8,912 nucleotides of DNA from Ignavibacteriales bacterium (GTDB lineage: Bacteria > Bacteroidota > Ignavibacteria > Ignavibacteriales > Melioribacteraceae): NCBI GenBank assembly GCA_027080245.1, contig JALWSN010000055.1, positions 1 to 8,912 on the forward strand. The letters are read 5' to 3'. The notes beneath the pieces were generated by a model. The model ran no database searches. It was given only the letters and a program-made list of their open reading frames with translations, and had not been told where the DNA came from. Positions 1-7,333 of this stretch are shown in pieces. The position numbers and the translations under genes were made by a program. Each line of letters opens with the position of its first letter. Position 1 is the stretch's first letter.

Positions 1-6
1 TTTGAA

Positions 7-29
7 CCCCGCCTCGCGCGGGGTTTTTT
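7..29 (+). terminator. Rho-independent terminator of an upstream gene outside the window
   Basis: A GC-rich stem CCCCGC (7-12) pairs with GCGGGG (18-23) across a 5-base loop and runs straight into six T (24-29). The T-tract lies only on the right, so it ends plus-strand transcription from a gene to the left of the window. No coding sequence of that gene is visible here. Confidence 0.85.
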
Positions 30-129
30 ATTGAATTTGAAAAAAATTTTTAGAGCTAAAATGCGATGAAGTTAAGTTTGGGATTTGGTTGTTTTTGTGA
101 AATAAAATTGTTAAGCAATGTTTTGTGGC

Positions 130-182
130 GCAGATTGGTTTCCGAAACTCCGCGGAAAGCGGAGGGCTCGGAAACAATCTGC
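130..182. repeat. Long two-tier hairpin, possible palindromic element or structured RNA
   Basis: The outer arms GCAGATTGGTTTCCGA (130-145) and TCGGAAACAATCTGC (168-182) are complementary apart from one bulged G. Inside them a second stem CTCCGC (148-153) and GCGGAG (159-164) closes on the loop GGAAA. The tiers are joined by short unpaired bases (AA on one side, GGC on the other). No T-tract follows on either strand, so this is not a canonical terminator. It could be a REP-like palindrome, an mRNA-end structure or a small structured RNA; the sequence does not decide between these. Confidence 0.7.
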
Positions 183-241
183 AAAAAATGCAAAAAGCCT
201 AAGAGCTATCGTAAAAACACAATTACTATTTAAAACTCGTT

Positions 242-460
242 ACTTAAGACTTATTCCTTAAGACTTTCCACACCTCCTTCCCGCTCCTCTTCTTGAGAAG
301 AGTAGGGATAATTTCAAAAGCGCTGTTCACATTTAAAAGCCCCCTTCTCTTGGCAAGAGAAGGGGGTTTGGGGGTAGAGTTCTTTGAAAAAACACATCTG
401 TCCAAAACAAATTGAATCTCAATACATTTTGAGCAGAAGCGCATTCCAAAATATTTACCC
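242..460 (+). repeat. Composite intergenic repeat, copy A
   Basis: This unit recurs at 8274-8470 in the same orientation. It has four blocks in order. (1) A CTTAAGACTT-containing block (242-267). (2) A small hairpin CTCTTC-TTGA-GAAGAG (287-302). (3) A conserved core (313-390) with a perfect 12-bp stem CCCCCTTCTCTT/AAGAGAAGGGGG (340-351 and 355-366, loop GGC), followed by GGGGGTAGAGTTCTTTGAAAA. (4) A tail beginning CACATCTGTCCA (393) with the small inverted repeat ATTG-N5-CAAT (411-423). The core differs from copy B by one substitution and one single-base indel. The tail and the following AGCGC...AAATATTT stretch also match copy C at 8144-8211. No transposase is nearby. It resembles a non-autonomous or REP-like intergenic repeat. 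Confidence 0.8.
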
Positions 461-498
461 CCCCAACCCAAACCCTTCCTCTCCCGGAGGAGAAGGGC
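456..498 (-). repeat. Inverted, diverged partial copy of the repeat core
   Basis: Read on the minus strand this stretch is CCCTTCTCCTC...GGAAGGG followed by TTTGGG and a run of G. That is the same order as the core of copy A (hairpin, then TTTGGGGG), but with several changes. It lies head-to-head with the end of copy A. Similarity was judged by eye. Confidence 0.45.
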
Positions 499-582
499 TT
501 ACGTAATTCAATACTTTAAATAATGTTAATGATATGGGGGAGAGAAGAACTCTTTCTTTTACGAAAACGCCAATTACTTACC

Positions 583-608
583 ACTTAAGACTTATTCCTT
601 AAGACTTT
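583..608 (+). repeat. 26-bp direct repeat, second copy
   Basis: It is identical to bases 242-267, with the internal pattern CTTAAGACTT-ATTC-CTTAAGACTT. Weaker similarity extends leftwards (AATTACT and a preceding AAAAC-like run in both). The two copies bracket about 315 bp that contain repeat copy A and its inverted fragment. A looser relative (CTTAATATTCTTAAGA) starts copy B near 8276. Confidence 0.75.
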
Positions 609-680
609 CACCTAATCATCAAACAATCCTTAATCCACAAATACATTTAGCCATTTTACGATGCCGGATATTGAATCAAT

Positions 681-710
681 TAAAAAAGCCCGACTTCTTC
701 GCCGGGCTTT
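681..710 (-). terminator. Rho-independent terminator of the efflux operon
   Basis: On the minus strand AAAGCCCG (703-710) pairs with CGGGCTTT (685-692) around a 10-base loop and is followed by a T-run (complement of A682-687). It begins 12 bases past the stop codon of the RND pump gene, so it is the natural end of the minus-strand operon. Confidence 0.9.
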
Positions 711-721
711 CAACACAGGGG

Positions 722-3700
722 TTAATTGGCTTTTTGCCTTCTCTTGTTTTTTCTGTCCTCGAACAAATAGTAAAATGCCGGAATAACAAAAAGCGTTAAA
801 ATTGTAGAAACCAGCAGACCGCCAATGCTGACCACGCCAAGCGGCTGCCGCATTTCAACGCCTGCCGAACCAATGCCAATTGCAAGCGGTAGCATTCCTA
901 AGATAATTGCCAGAGTGGACATTACAATTGGCTTTAACTTAGTTGGGCAAGCTTCAATTAAAGCTTCCCTAACGCCCATGCCGCGTTCCCGGACAAGCTG
1001 GTTAGTGTAATCCAGCATTAAAATTGCGTTATTTACAACTATTCCAATCAGCATTATGATTGCCATTAAAGAGGTAATTGCAAACGAAATATTCGTGTAG
1101 TAAAGGGAAGCTAAAACGCCGATTATCGCCAGAGGAACGGTCAGCAAAATGAATATCGGCTGAACAAAGCTTTCCAATATTGCGGCTAACAGCAAGTAAG
1201 TAAGAATCATCGCCAAAACAAACGCAAAGCTCATATCGGAAACCATTCCTTTCATCATCTCAACAGTGCCCGCCCATTTGATTTTGTAGCCAGGCGGGAA
1301 CCTTATTTCTTTTAATCTTTTTTCGATTTCGTTTGTTACGTTGCCAAGCGGAACGCCCGGAGCCGGCGAGCCGGTAAACTGAATTGCAACGTACTTATCC
1401 CGATGCAAAATTTTCGAATACCCGTTGGTGAATTTAATATCCGCTAATTGCGCAAGCCGGTACACTACGCCGTTGCGGGAAGGGATTGGAATTTGCCCGA
1501 CCTTCTGAGGCGAGTTCACCGAAGCGTCTTTCATTGTTAAAACTACATCGTATTCGTCGCCTTGCTCAAGGTATTTTGCCGCGGTTAAGCCTTCCATTGC
1601 GCCGCGTAAAGTTAAGGCGATTTCCTGAACCGAAATGCCCGTCTCGGCAAGCTTGGTTCTGTTCGGAATAATTGTAATTTCCGGCTTGCCCGCGCGCGAG
1701 CTTTGGTCTAAGTTTATTAATCCCGGCACATCTTTAATCTTTGTCAGAATCTTGTCTTTCAGAACGTTCAACGTGTCCAGGTTTTGTCCCATCAGGAAAA
1801 ATTGCATTGGCGCGCCGTTTTTAGAAGTGAAAGATTTGTAATCCACCGTAATCAATCTTGCGTTGGGAATATCGGAAAATTCCTTAACGAACTTTTGAAT
1901 GTAGTAATTCAACTTGTGCTTGCGTTGGTTAGCGGGCACAAGGTTAACGTCCATTCTTGCCAGATTCGTTCCAACGTTCACGTCGTTAATTCGCCCTAAT
2001 TCCGTTACAATATTTACAATTCCCGGGTAATGTTTAATTTTGTTTTCCATTTCTTTTAGCGTCTTGCCCGTTTCGTAAATATTGTATTCCGCCGGTAATT
2101 CAACAGTAATTTGAAGCTGCCCGTTGTCCGATTGCGGAATCATGTCGAAACCGATTTTTGGTCCGTAAAAAATTACCGAAATCAGGAATAACGCAAAAGC
2201 TACGAATATTATTGTGGCGCTTAGCCATTTGTTTTTAAGCGATTTTTCGAGCAATCGCTTGTAGAACGAATCCCACGATTTGTAAAAAGCGTCCGCCTTG
2301 ACGGCAATTTTACCCGGCTTGCTTTCTTTTCTCATCATTAAGGAAGCAAGCATAGGGGTAAGAGTGTAAGAGAAGAGCAGGGAAAACAAAGTAGAAAACG
2401 CCGCCGCAAGAGCAAGCTCTTTCATGAACATCCCAACAATTGAAGACATTGAGGCAATTGGCACAAACACTACCACGTTTGTTAACGTTGCCGCAAGCAC
2501 GGCGATTGCCACTTCCGACGTGCCTTTTATCGCCGCTTCGTCAGGAGGATTGCCAAGGGATTTGTGCCTGAAGATATTTTCGATTACCACTACGGAGTTG
2601 GAAACAAGCACACCCACGGAAACCGAAATTCCCATTAGCGACATTACGTTCAAGCTCATATGCGCCCACTGGAACGTAAGGAACGTGGAGATAATAGAAG
2701 CGGGCATCGAAAGAGCCACAATTATTGTCGAGCGAATGTTCATTAAAAAGACGAACAAAATAATAGCCGTTAAAAGCACGCCTAACAAAATATTGTTGAT
2801 TGTGTCCTCCACAGAGGCGCGCGTGAACTTCGAGTTGTCCGTAACAATTTTCAATTCCAGTCCTTTCGGCAGCGAAGCTCTGATTTCAGGTAGCATTTTC
2901 CGGACGGCGTCGGCTACGCGCACTTCGTTGCCGTCTGAGCTTTTAATTATTGAAAGCCTTACGGCGTTCGAATCGGAAACGTTCGTCTCTGCGTCGAAAA
3001 ATATTGCCCTTCGGCGGATTTCCTTTCCCGCGTCCTTTACTTCGGCAATCTGCGCCAACTTCTTTATTCCAAAAGGCGTTCTCACTTCAAGATTTCTTAT
3101 TTGATTTACGCTGCTGTACCTTCCTTTAACTCGAACGGAATATTCCTGTCCGTCAATTTTAAAATTACCGCTCGGCAAATCGATGTTGTTCATTCCCAGA
3201 ATTTGCATCATTTGCGGGAAGGAAATTAAATCCTCGTAAACCGTGCGTTTTGTGAACGCCACTTGAATTTCGCGTTCCTGTCCGCCCGTTATTTTTACGT
3301 CTGCCACGCCATTAATTTGGGAAAGCCTGTCCTTTAATTTGGTCGAAGCAATGTGGCGCAATTTGCGCGGGTCAATGTTTCCGCTCAAAACCAAATCCAT
3401 TATTGGCAGGGCGCGTAAATCTATTTTTTGAATGATGGGTTTCTTTGCGTCGGAAGGTAATTCGTTCAGAATTAAATCCACCTTGTCCTTAACTTCCTGA
3501 TTTGCTACGTTAACGTCCTTGGTTAATTGAAACTCAATCATCGTTAGCGCCATTCCGTCGAGGTTGTAGGATTCAATCCTTTTAATTTGACTGATGGTGG
3601 AAACGGCGTCTTCAATTTTTTTGGTAATTAATGTTTCTATTTCTTTAGGTCCGGCGCCGGGGTAAATTGTAGTAATTGTTACGTAGGGAATGTCCACCTC

Positions 3701-3814
3701 CGGCATGTGGTTCAAGTTCAGCTTGTTGAAAGCCAGCGCCCCGAAAATAATGAAGACAAATAAAATGGTTGTTGTTAGAACAGGGCGCTTAACCGAAAGT
3801 TTTGCTAAAAACAT
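722..3814 (-). CDS. RND-family efflux pump, inner-membrane subunit (HAE1/AcrB-like), with a non-canonical proton-relay site
   Basis: This is the 1030-residue inner-membrane pump of a tripartite efflux system, the usual length for this family. The topology matches: TM1 about residues 10-29, a large periplasmic loop to about 340, TM2-6 (341-490), TM7 (531-550), a second loop to about 860 and TM8-12 (861-1016). Family signatures include YPGAGPKEIE (51-60), FDMIPQSDNGQ (556-566) and the conserved TM11-12 region. Aligned by eye with AcrB, the TM4 motif GLLVDDAIVV reads GVLVSNSVVV, so S405 and N406 replace Asp407 and Asp408. The TM10 motif GLSAKNAIL reads GIVVNNAIL, so N928 replaces Lys940. K959 and S966 sit at Arg971 and Thr978. 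The usual proton path is therefore absent; coupling to Na+, another route or loss of activity are all possible. The substrate cannot be told from the sequence. It is the last gene of the operon, 9 bases after the adaptor gene. Confidence 0.96.
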   Translation of the reverse strand: MFLAKLSVKRPVLTTTILFVFIIFGALAFNKLNLNHMPEVDIPYVTITTIYPGAGPKEIETLITKKIEDAVSTISQIKRIESYNLDGMALTMIEFQLTKDVNVANQEVKDKVDLILNELPSDAKKPIIQKIDLRALPIMDLVLSGNIDPRKLRHIASTKLKDRLSQINGVADVKITGGQEREIQVAFTKRTVYEDLISFPQMMQILGMNNIDLPSGNFKIDGQEYSVRVKGRYSSVNQIRNLEVRTPFGIKKLAQIAEVKDAGKEIRRRAIFFDAETNVSDSNAVRLSIIKSSDGNEVRVADAVRKMLPEIRASLPKGLELKIVTDNSKFTRASVEDTINNILLGVLLTAIILFVFLMNIRSTIIVALSMPASIISTFLTFQWAHMSLNVMSLMGISVSVGVLVSNSVVVIENIFRHKSLGNPPDEAAIKGTSEVAIAVLAATLTNVVVFVPIASMSSIVGMFMKELALAAAFSTLFSLLFSYTLTPMLASLMMRKESKPGKIAVKADAFYKSWDSFYKRLLEKSLKNKWLSATIIFVAFALFLISVIFYGPKIGFDMIPQSDNGQLQITVELPAEYNIYETGKTLKEMENKIKHYPGIVNIVTELGRINDVNVGTNLARMDVNLVPANQRKHKLNYYIQKFVKEFSDIPNARLITVDYKSFTSKNGAPMQFFLMGQNLDTLNVLKDKILTKIKDVPGLINLDQSSRAGKPEITIIPNRTKLAETGISVQEIALTLRGAMEGLTAAKYLEQGDEYDVVLTMKDASVNSPQKVGQIPIPSRNGVVYRLAQLADIKFTNGYSKILHRDKYVAIQFTGSPAPGVPLGNVTNEIEKRLKEIRFPPGYKIKWAGTVEMMKGMVSDMSFAFVLAMILTYLLLAAILESFVQPIFILLTVPLAIIGVLASLYYTNISFAITSLMAIIMLIGIVVNNAILMLDYTNQLVRERGMGVREALIEACPTKLKPIVMSTLAIILGMLPLAIGIGSAGVEMRQPLGVVSIGGLLVSTILTLFVIPAFYYLFEDRKNKRRQKAN

Positions 3815-3818
3815 ATTT

Positions 3819-3825
3819 CCTCCTT
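3819..3825 (-). promoter_or_regulatory. Strong Shine-Dalgarno overlapping the adaptor stop codon
   Basis: On the minus strand AAGGAGG lies 4 bases before the ATG of the pump gene. Its first two bases are the last two of the adaptor's TAA stop (3824-3826). This fixes the pump start and suggests that ribosomes ending the adaptor can restart on the pump, keeping the two subunits in step. Confidence 0.8.
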
Positions 3826-4867
3826 ACCTAACCGCTTTAATTTTAGTGCCGTCGCTTATTCTTGCGTTGCCTTTTACAATCAACGGCATTCCGGGTTTTA
3901 AGCCCGAAGTTATTTCGTAGTAAATGCCGTTGCTGCGCCCCAAAGTAACGTATTGTTTTTTAGCCCGGTTGCCTTCGGCAACGTAAACGTAATTTTTTGC
4001 GCCATCCTTCTTAATCAAATTCCTTGAAAGGACAATGGCGTTTTTGTTTTCGTAAACAATTACCTTTACGTTTGCCGTAACGCCCGCAAGAATTTTCCCT
4101 TTGCTGTTGTCGAAAATTAAATCCGCGTAAAAGGCTTGTCTCATGGGGTTTTCGCTCATCGAAATCACGGAAACCCTTCCCACAAAGCTCTTTCCGCCAA
4201 CCGTTGCGATGGCTTTCATTCCTTTCTTTAATTCGTTTCTTTCTTTTTCGGTAAGCCAAATTCTAATCACCATTTTGTTAAGTTTGGCTATTGTGAACAA
4301 GGCGGTTTTGGCTTTAACGTTGTCCCCTTCGTGAACCATTAAGTCGGTCAAAACGCCGTCGTACGGGGCTTTGAGGTGTATCATTTGTCGGACTGTTTCG
4401 TAGTTGGTTTTGTCCACAATGTACTTTGCTTCGGCGCCGTCCAATTGCGCCCGGGAAACCTGCCCGGCTTTGTAAAGCGCTTTAATGCGTTTGTAATTTT
4501 TACGGGAAACGTCGTAAGCGGCTTTGGCTTGTTGAATTTTCGAACCGGGTTCGTCTTCCGGAAAAGAGATTACAACCTGGTCTTTTTTAACATGCTGTCC
4601 CGGCTTAAAATAAATTTTTTCAATTCTGCCGCCAACCATTGCGCCAACAATGGTTTGTTTGATTCCTTTGAACTTTCCAATGAAGCTTAAATATTTAGTG
4701 AATTCCTGAGTCTTAACTTTTTCCACTACAACTGGGAATCCTTCTTTCTTCTGAATATCTTCCATGCTAACGCTCTTTTTCTTCCTGCCTGCCGAACAGG
4801 AAATAATCAATAGCGAAAGCGCCAAACCGGTTAAAGATTTTAGCAAAATTCCAATGTTCTTTTTCAT
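3824..4867 (-). CDS. RND efflux membrane-fusion protein (periplasmic adaptor, lipoprotein)
   Basis: This 347-residue HlyD/AcrA-type adaptor would link the RND pump to the TolC-like channel in the periplasm. The N-terminus has a lysine-rich start, a hydrophobic stretch and a lipobox IISC, so Cys24 should be lipidated and anchor the protein to a membrane. The domains follow the family order: first half of the barrel-sandwich (lipoyl-like) domain at 79-102 (GGRIEKIYFKPGQHV), a short alpha-helical hairpin at about 105-160, the second lipoyl half at 165-194 (LKAPYDGVLTDLMVHEGD), a beta-barrel at about 197-270 and a membrane-proximal domain to the C-terminus (GLKPGMPLIVKG near 322-333). An AAGGGT site precedes the ATG by about 8 bases. 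The gene lies 32 bases after the channel gene and 9 before the pump gene. The specific substrate is unknown. Confidence 0.95.
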   Translation of the reverse strand: MKKNIGILLKSLTGLALSLLIISCSAGRKKKSVSMEDIQKKEGFPVVVEKVKTQEFTKYLSFIGKFKGIKQTIVGAMVGGRIEKIYFKPGQHVKKDQVVISFPEDEPGSKIQQAKAAYDVSRKNYKRIKALYKAGQVSRAQLDGAEAKYIVDKTNYETVRQMIHLKAPYDGVLTDLMVHEGDNVKAKTALFTIAKLNKMVIRIWLTEKERNELKKGMKAIATVGGKSFVGRVSVISMSENPMRQAFYADLIFDNSKGKILAGVTANVKVIVYENKNAIVLSRNLIKKDGAKNYVYVAEGNRAKKQYVTLGRSNGIYYEITSGLKPGMPLIVKGNARISDGTKIKAVR

Positions 4868-4899
4868 CTTTTTTACCCTTGTTTCTATTGTTAAAAATT

Positions 4900-6324
4900 T
4901 TACTTCAAATAATCTTTTACAAAGTCCAAATATTTGGAATCCAGATTTCCCGTGAGCTCGTCCAAATCGGCTTTAGCCGCAAGGTAATCGTTAACGGCTT
5001 TAACGCGGTTTGTTTTTGCAAGGTTCAATTCTACCGCGGCGTTCTTTACTTCCAGCTGAGTTCCGCTGCCTTCTTTGTAACGCACTCGTGCTATGTCGTA
5101 AGCCTTTTTTGCAAGCTTAACGTTGCGGTTCATTGATTTAATTTGTTCCTGAATTTTCTTTAGCTCGTGTAGCTTTTGTTTAACCTGCATTATTAAAGAC
5201 GAACGGAACACGCTGATTTTCTTGTCCGTTTGCTTCGTGGCAATTACGTCTTGCTCAACTTTTCTTGCCGCGCGCATTCCTTGAAAAAGATTAATTGAAA
5301 AATTTAATCCTATGGTTATTGAATGGTAATTTTGAAAGTCCCAATTGTCCGCGCTACCGGCGTAAGAAAAATTACCGAACGCCACGAGCGTTGGCCAGTA
5401 AGCCGAACGGTCGATGGCAATGAATTCCTCGTCCACTTGTCTTTTTATTCTAAGAGCTTTTAAATCCAGATTGTTTTCCGCCACTCTTTGCGAAAGCTCT
5501 TCCTCGGACGGTAAGATTTCCGGAGCGAATTGCATTTTGCCTTCCACGGAAATTTTCTCGTTCTGGTTTAATCCAAGCAGAATTTTCAAACCGTTCTTTG
5601 CGTTTTCCAGAATGTTTTCCATGTTGATTATTAAAGGCTTAATGTTCTCAACGCTTACTTCCGCCTGCATTTCGTCGAACTCCGAAACCAAACCTTGCTT
5701 TCTCATTTGTTTGATTGTTTCTAAATTCTCCAGCGCGTTACGGTAGCGTTCCTTTGTGATTTTGTTAAGCTCTTTTGCAAGCAGAACACCGTAGTAAGCC
5801 TTTTTAACTTTTACCACCGTCTTGAGTACAAGCGATTTCAATTGCTGTTTGGAAAGGTTCAAATAAATTTGTGAAGCTCCTATTCCTCTGAAAACAGCCG
5901 AATTAAAAAGTATTTGACTGACCTGGAGATTGGTCGAAAAATTGTTCCTTTGTGCAAACGCTTGTAATTTTGTTTCTAACGGAAGGAACTTGTTTTGGTC
6001 GAAAGGCAGAATTTTTTCGTTGAACAAAACTCCGTAAACCGCGTTGTTCAACATAGCCTTGAAGTCCGGGAACGCCATCTTGGGTTTGGCTAAAAATCTC
6101 GAGAAGTTCCCCGTTAAATCTACCGTAGGCAGTGCGTAACCGAACGCTTCGGAAACCGCCGCTTGCGCTTTTTTGATTTCAAGTTTTGCGACTTGAATGT
6201 CCTTGTTGTTTTTGAGAGCTATTGCAATTGCGTCTTCCAACTTCAGCGTCCTCTGAGCCTTAATTTGCATTGCGCTGAACAGAACGGTCAAAATAATAAT
6301 TAGCGCTTTTCTCATTTGCGTCAT
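4900..6324 (-). CDS. TolC-family outer-membrane efflux channel
   Basis: The 474-residue product is an outer-membrane efflux protein, which as a trimer forms the exit duct of the pump. A Sec signal peptide covers residues 1-23, with likely cleavage after IKA; no lipobox Cys is present, unlike OprM-type channels. The two structural repeats of the family are visible: LEDAIAIALKNN through ALPTVDLTGNFS (29-75) and SEEELSQRVAENN through YWPTLVAFGNFSY (273-321). Each leads into a strand-helix-helix segment; the second ends with RYKEGSGTQLEVKNAAVELNL (415-435). About 50 residues (76-126) separate the first strand segment from the next and may form an extended outer loop. The chosen start has AAAGGT about 7 bases upstream; a second Met at residue 4 would also give a good signal peptide but is too far from that site. 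It starts 15 bases after the tetR-like stop. Confidence 0.95.
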   Translation of the reverse strand: MTQMRKALIIILTVLFSAMQIKAQRTLKLEDAIAIALKNNKDIQVAKLEIKKAQAAVSEAFGYALPTVDLTGNFSRFLAKPKMAFPDFKAMLNNAVYGVLFNEKILPFDQNKFLPLETKLQAFAQRNNFSTNLQVSQILFNSAVFRGIGASQIYLNLSKQQLKSLVLKTVVKVKKAYYGVLLAKELNKITKERYRNALENLETIKQMRKQGLVSEFDEMQAEVSVENIKPLIINMENILENAKNGLKILLGLNQNEKISVEGKMQFAPEILPSEEELSQRVAENNLDLKALRIKRQVDEEFIAIDRSAYWPTLVAFGNFSYAGSADNWDFQNYHSITIGLNFSINLFQGMRAARKVEQDVIATKQTDKKISVFRSSLIMQVKQKLHELKKIQEQIKSMNRNVKLAKKAYDIARVRYKEGSGTQLEVKNAAVELNLAKTNRVKAVNDYLAAKADLDELTGNLDSKYLDFVKDYLK

Positions 6325-6339
6325 CTCTATTACCTTTTT

Positions 6340-6948
6340 TTATTTTTGAACTTTTATTCCGTCGATGATGTGTTGAACCATCCTCTTTATTAAATGCGAT
6401 ACGGCTTTGTAATCTATTTCGTGTACGAAATTTACCTGAGAGGAATAATATTGGTGGCTTAATACGGCTGTTACCAACGAATGTAAATCCTCCCCCAGTT
6501 GCTTTGAGTTGTGCTTTTTGAACTCCCCGTTCTTTATTCCTTCGTTAAGCAAATCGATGAAAACTTTGCATTCTCTGTCCTTAAAATTTGGGAACGATTT
6601 TTTGATTACGTTGCTTATTTCAAAATACGAGTCGAGCTTAATTGCGTATTTCAGGGAACGTTCGTGAATGAATTTAATGAAACTTTCCAGCGCCTCCAGA
6701 AGTTTCTTGCTCGCGGGAATGTTCTTGGAAAGTATTTTGTTTTGATTTTCAATGTGTAATTGAATTTCATCTAGAATTAACTCTTTGAACAAAGCTTCTT
6801 TACTTTCAAAGTAATAGTAAAGAGAATTTTTTTTCATTTTGAGCATGCTTGCGATGTCCTCAAGCGTGGTTTTGTAATAACCGTAAGCCGCAAACATTTT
6901 AATGCCCGCTTCTTTAATTTCGTTTCTTCTTTTATCGAACTTTTTCAT
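6340..6948 (-). CDS. TetR/AcrR-family transcriptional regulator, probable repressor of the efflux operon
   Basis: The product has 202 residues, typical for TetR regulators. The N-terminal DNA-binding domain is clear: a first helix with RRNEIKEAGIKMFAAYGY (7-24), then the helix-turn-helix TTLEDIASMLKMKKNSLYYY (27-46) and the FESKEALF motif (47-54) that ends the domain. The rest is an all-helical ligand/dimer domain with no identifiable ligand. It is the first gene of the efflux operon, only 15 bases before the channel gene, so it is probably co-transcribed. A 31-bp inverted repeat begins 15 bases upstream of its start and is the likely operator, giving autoregulation and control of all four genes. 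The start codon has only a weak upstream site (TTAGAAA), which may keep regulator levels low. The inducer and the repressor role are inferred from the family and the layout. Confidence 0.93.
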   Translation of the reverse strand: MKKFDKRRNEIKEAGIKMFAAYGYYKTTLEDIASMLKMKKNSLYYYFESKEALFKELILDEIQLHIENQNKILSKNIPASKKLLEALESFIKFIHERSLKYAIKLDSYFEISNVIKKSFPNFKDRECKVFIDLLNEGIKNGEFKKHNSKQLGEDLHSLVTAVLSHQYYSSQVNFVHEIDYKAVSHLIKRMVQHIIDGIKVQK

Positions 6949-6963
6949 TTTCTAATAATTATA

Positions 6964-6994
6964 TTTTCGAACTTTTTATTTTAAGGTTCGAAAA
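6964..6994. promoter_or_regulatory. Palindromic operator candidate for the TetR-type regulator
   Basis: TTTTCGAAC (6964-6972) and GTTCGAAAA (6986-6994) are perfect 9-bp inverted arms with a 13-bp spacer, and similarity continues one or two bases into the spacer. The site lies 16-46 bases upstream of the regulator's ATG, where binding would cover the promoter or the start of the transcript. The operon promoter itself is not clear; a weak candidate on the minus strand is TTGCAT (7015-7020) with TACTTT (6992-6997) at 17-bp spacing, overlapping the operator. Confidence 0.75.
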
Positions 6995-7333
6995 GTAATA
7001 AAATAGAAAATAATATGCAAGAACAATTTAAATTGGGGCAATTTCGGAATATTAAAGTGGATTTCCCTTCGGCTTTGAATAGTTTTTAAATTTGACAGGG
7101 CGATGCGGATTAAAAAAGTTCTTGAGTTTGAATTTAATTATTTAATTCGGACACTGCCAGAAATAATTACGAAAACTCGGCAAGCCTTTAATTGAAAAGT
7201 ATTTGTTGATTTGAAAAGCCCGATTTTGCAGCTTTCATTATTTGAAATGGAAAAAACGTCTTTTCTCTAAAGAAGTAAAATTGAGGAATATTCAAAATGA
7301 GTTAATTATTTTAATACAAAAGGACAAAAAGAT
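6995..7333. other. AT-rich gene-free spacer between divergent transcription units
   Basis: This is the middle of the 446-bp region between the efflux operon and the peroxiredoxin gene. I see no reading frame with a ribosome site, no copy of the repeats found at the window's ends, no RNA gene and no strong hairpin. A perfect TTGACA (7092-7097) has no matching -10 box. Confidence 0.6.

Noticed and set aside
130..182. Intrinsic terminator
   Set aside because: A strong hairpin, but it lacks a T-tract on either strand.
287..400. CRISPR array
   Set aside because: The repeats are few, unevenly spaced and of different block types, with no spacer-repeat periodicity.
244..471. Minus-strand open frame of 75 codons
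   Set aside because: It lies entirely within the intergenic repeat, has no ribosome site, and its translation simply follows the hairpin sequences.
2424..3104. Plus-strand open frame of 226 codons
   Set aside because: It is antisense to the well-supported RND pump gene, has a low-complexity Thr/Ser/Ile-rich translation and no ribosome site.
6307..6315. Start of the TolC-like gene at the second Met (residue 4)
   Set aside because: It would still give a valid signal peptide, but the AAAGGT site is well spaced only for the first ATG.
7092..7097. Perfect TTGACA -35 box in the divergent spacer
   Set aside because: No acceptable -10 box lies 16-18 bases downstream and no gene follows; the promoter at 7334-7364 explains the peroxiredoxin better.
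7300..7320. Possible Fur/PerR-type box (TTAATTATTTTAA) upstream of the peroxiredoxin
   Set aside because: Only four-base arms in a very AT-rich stretch; too weak to call.
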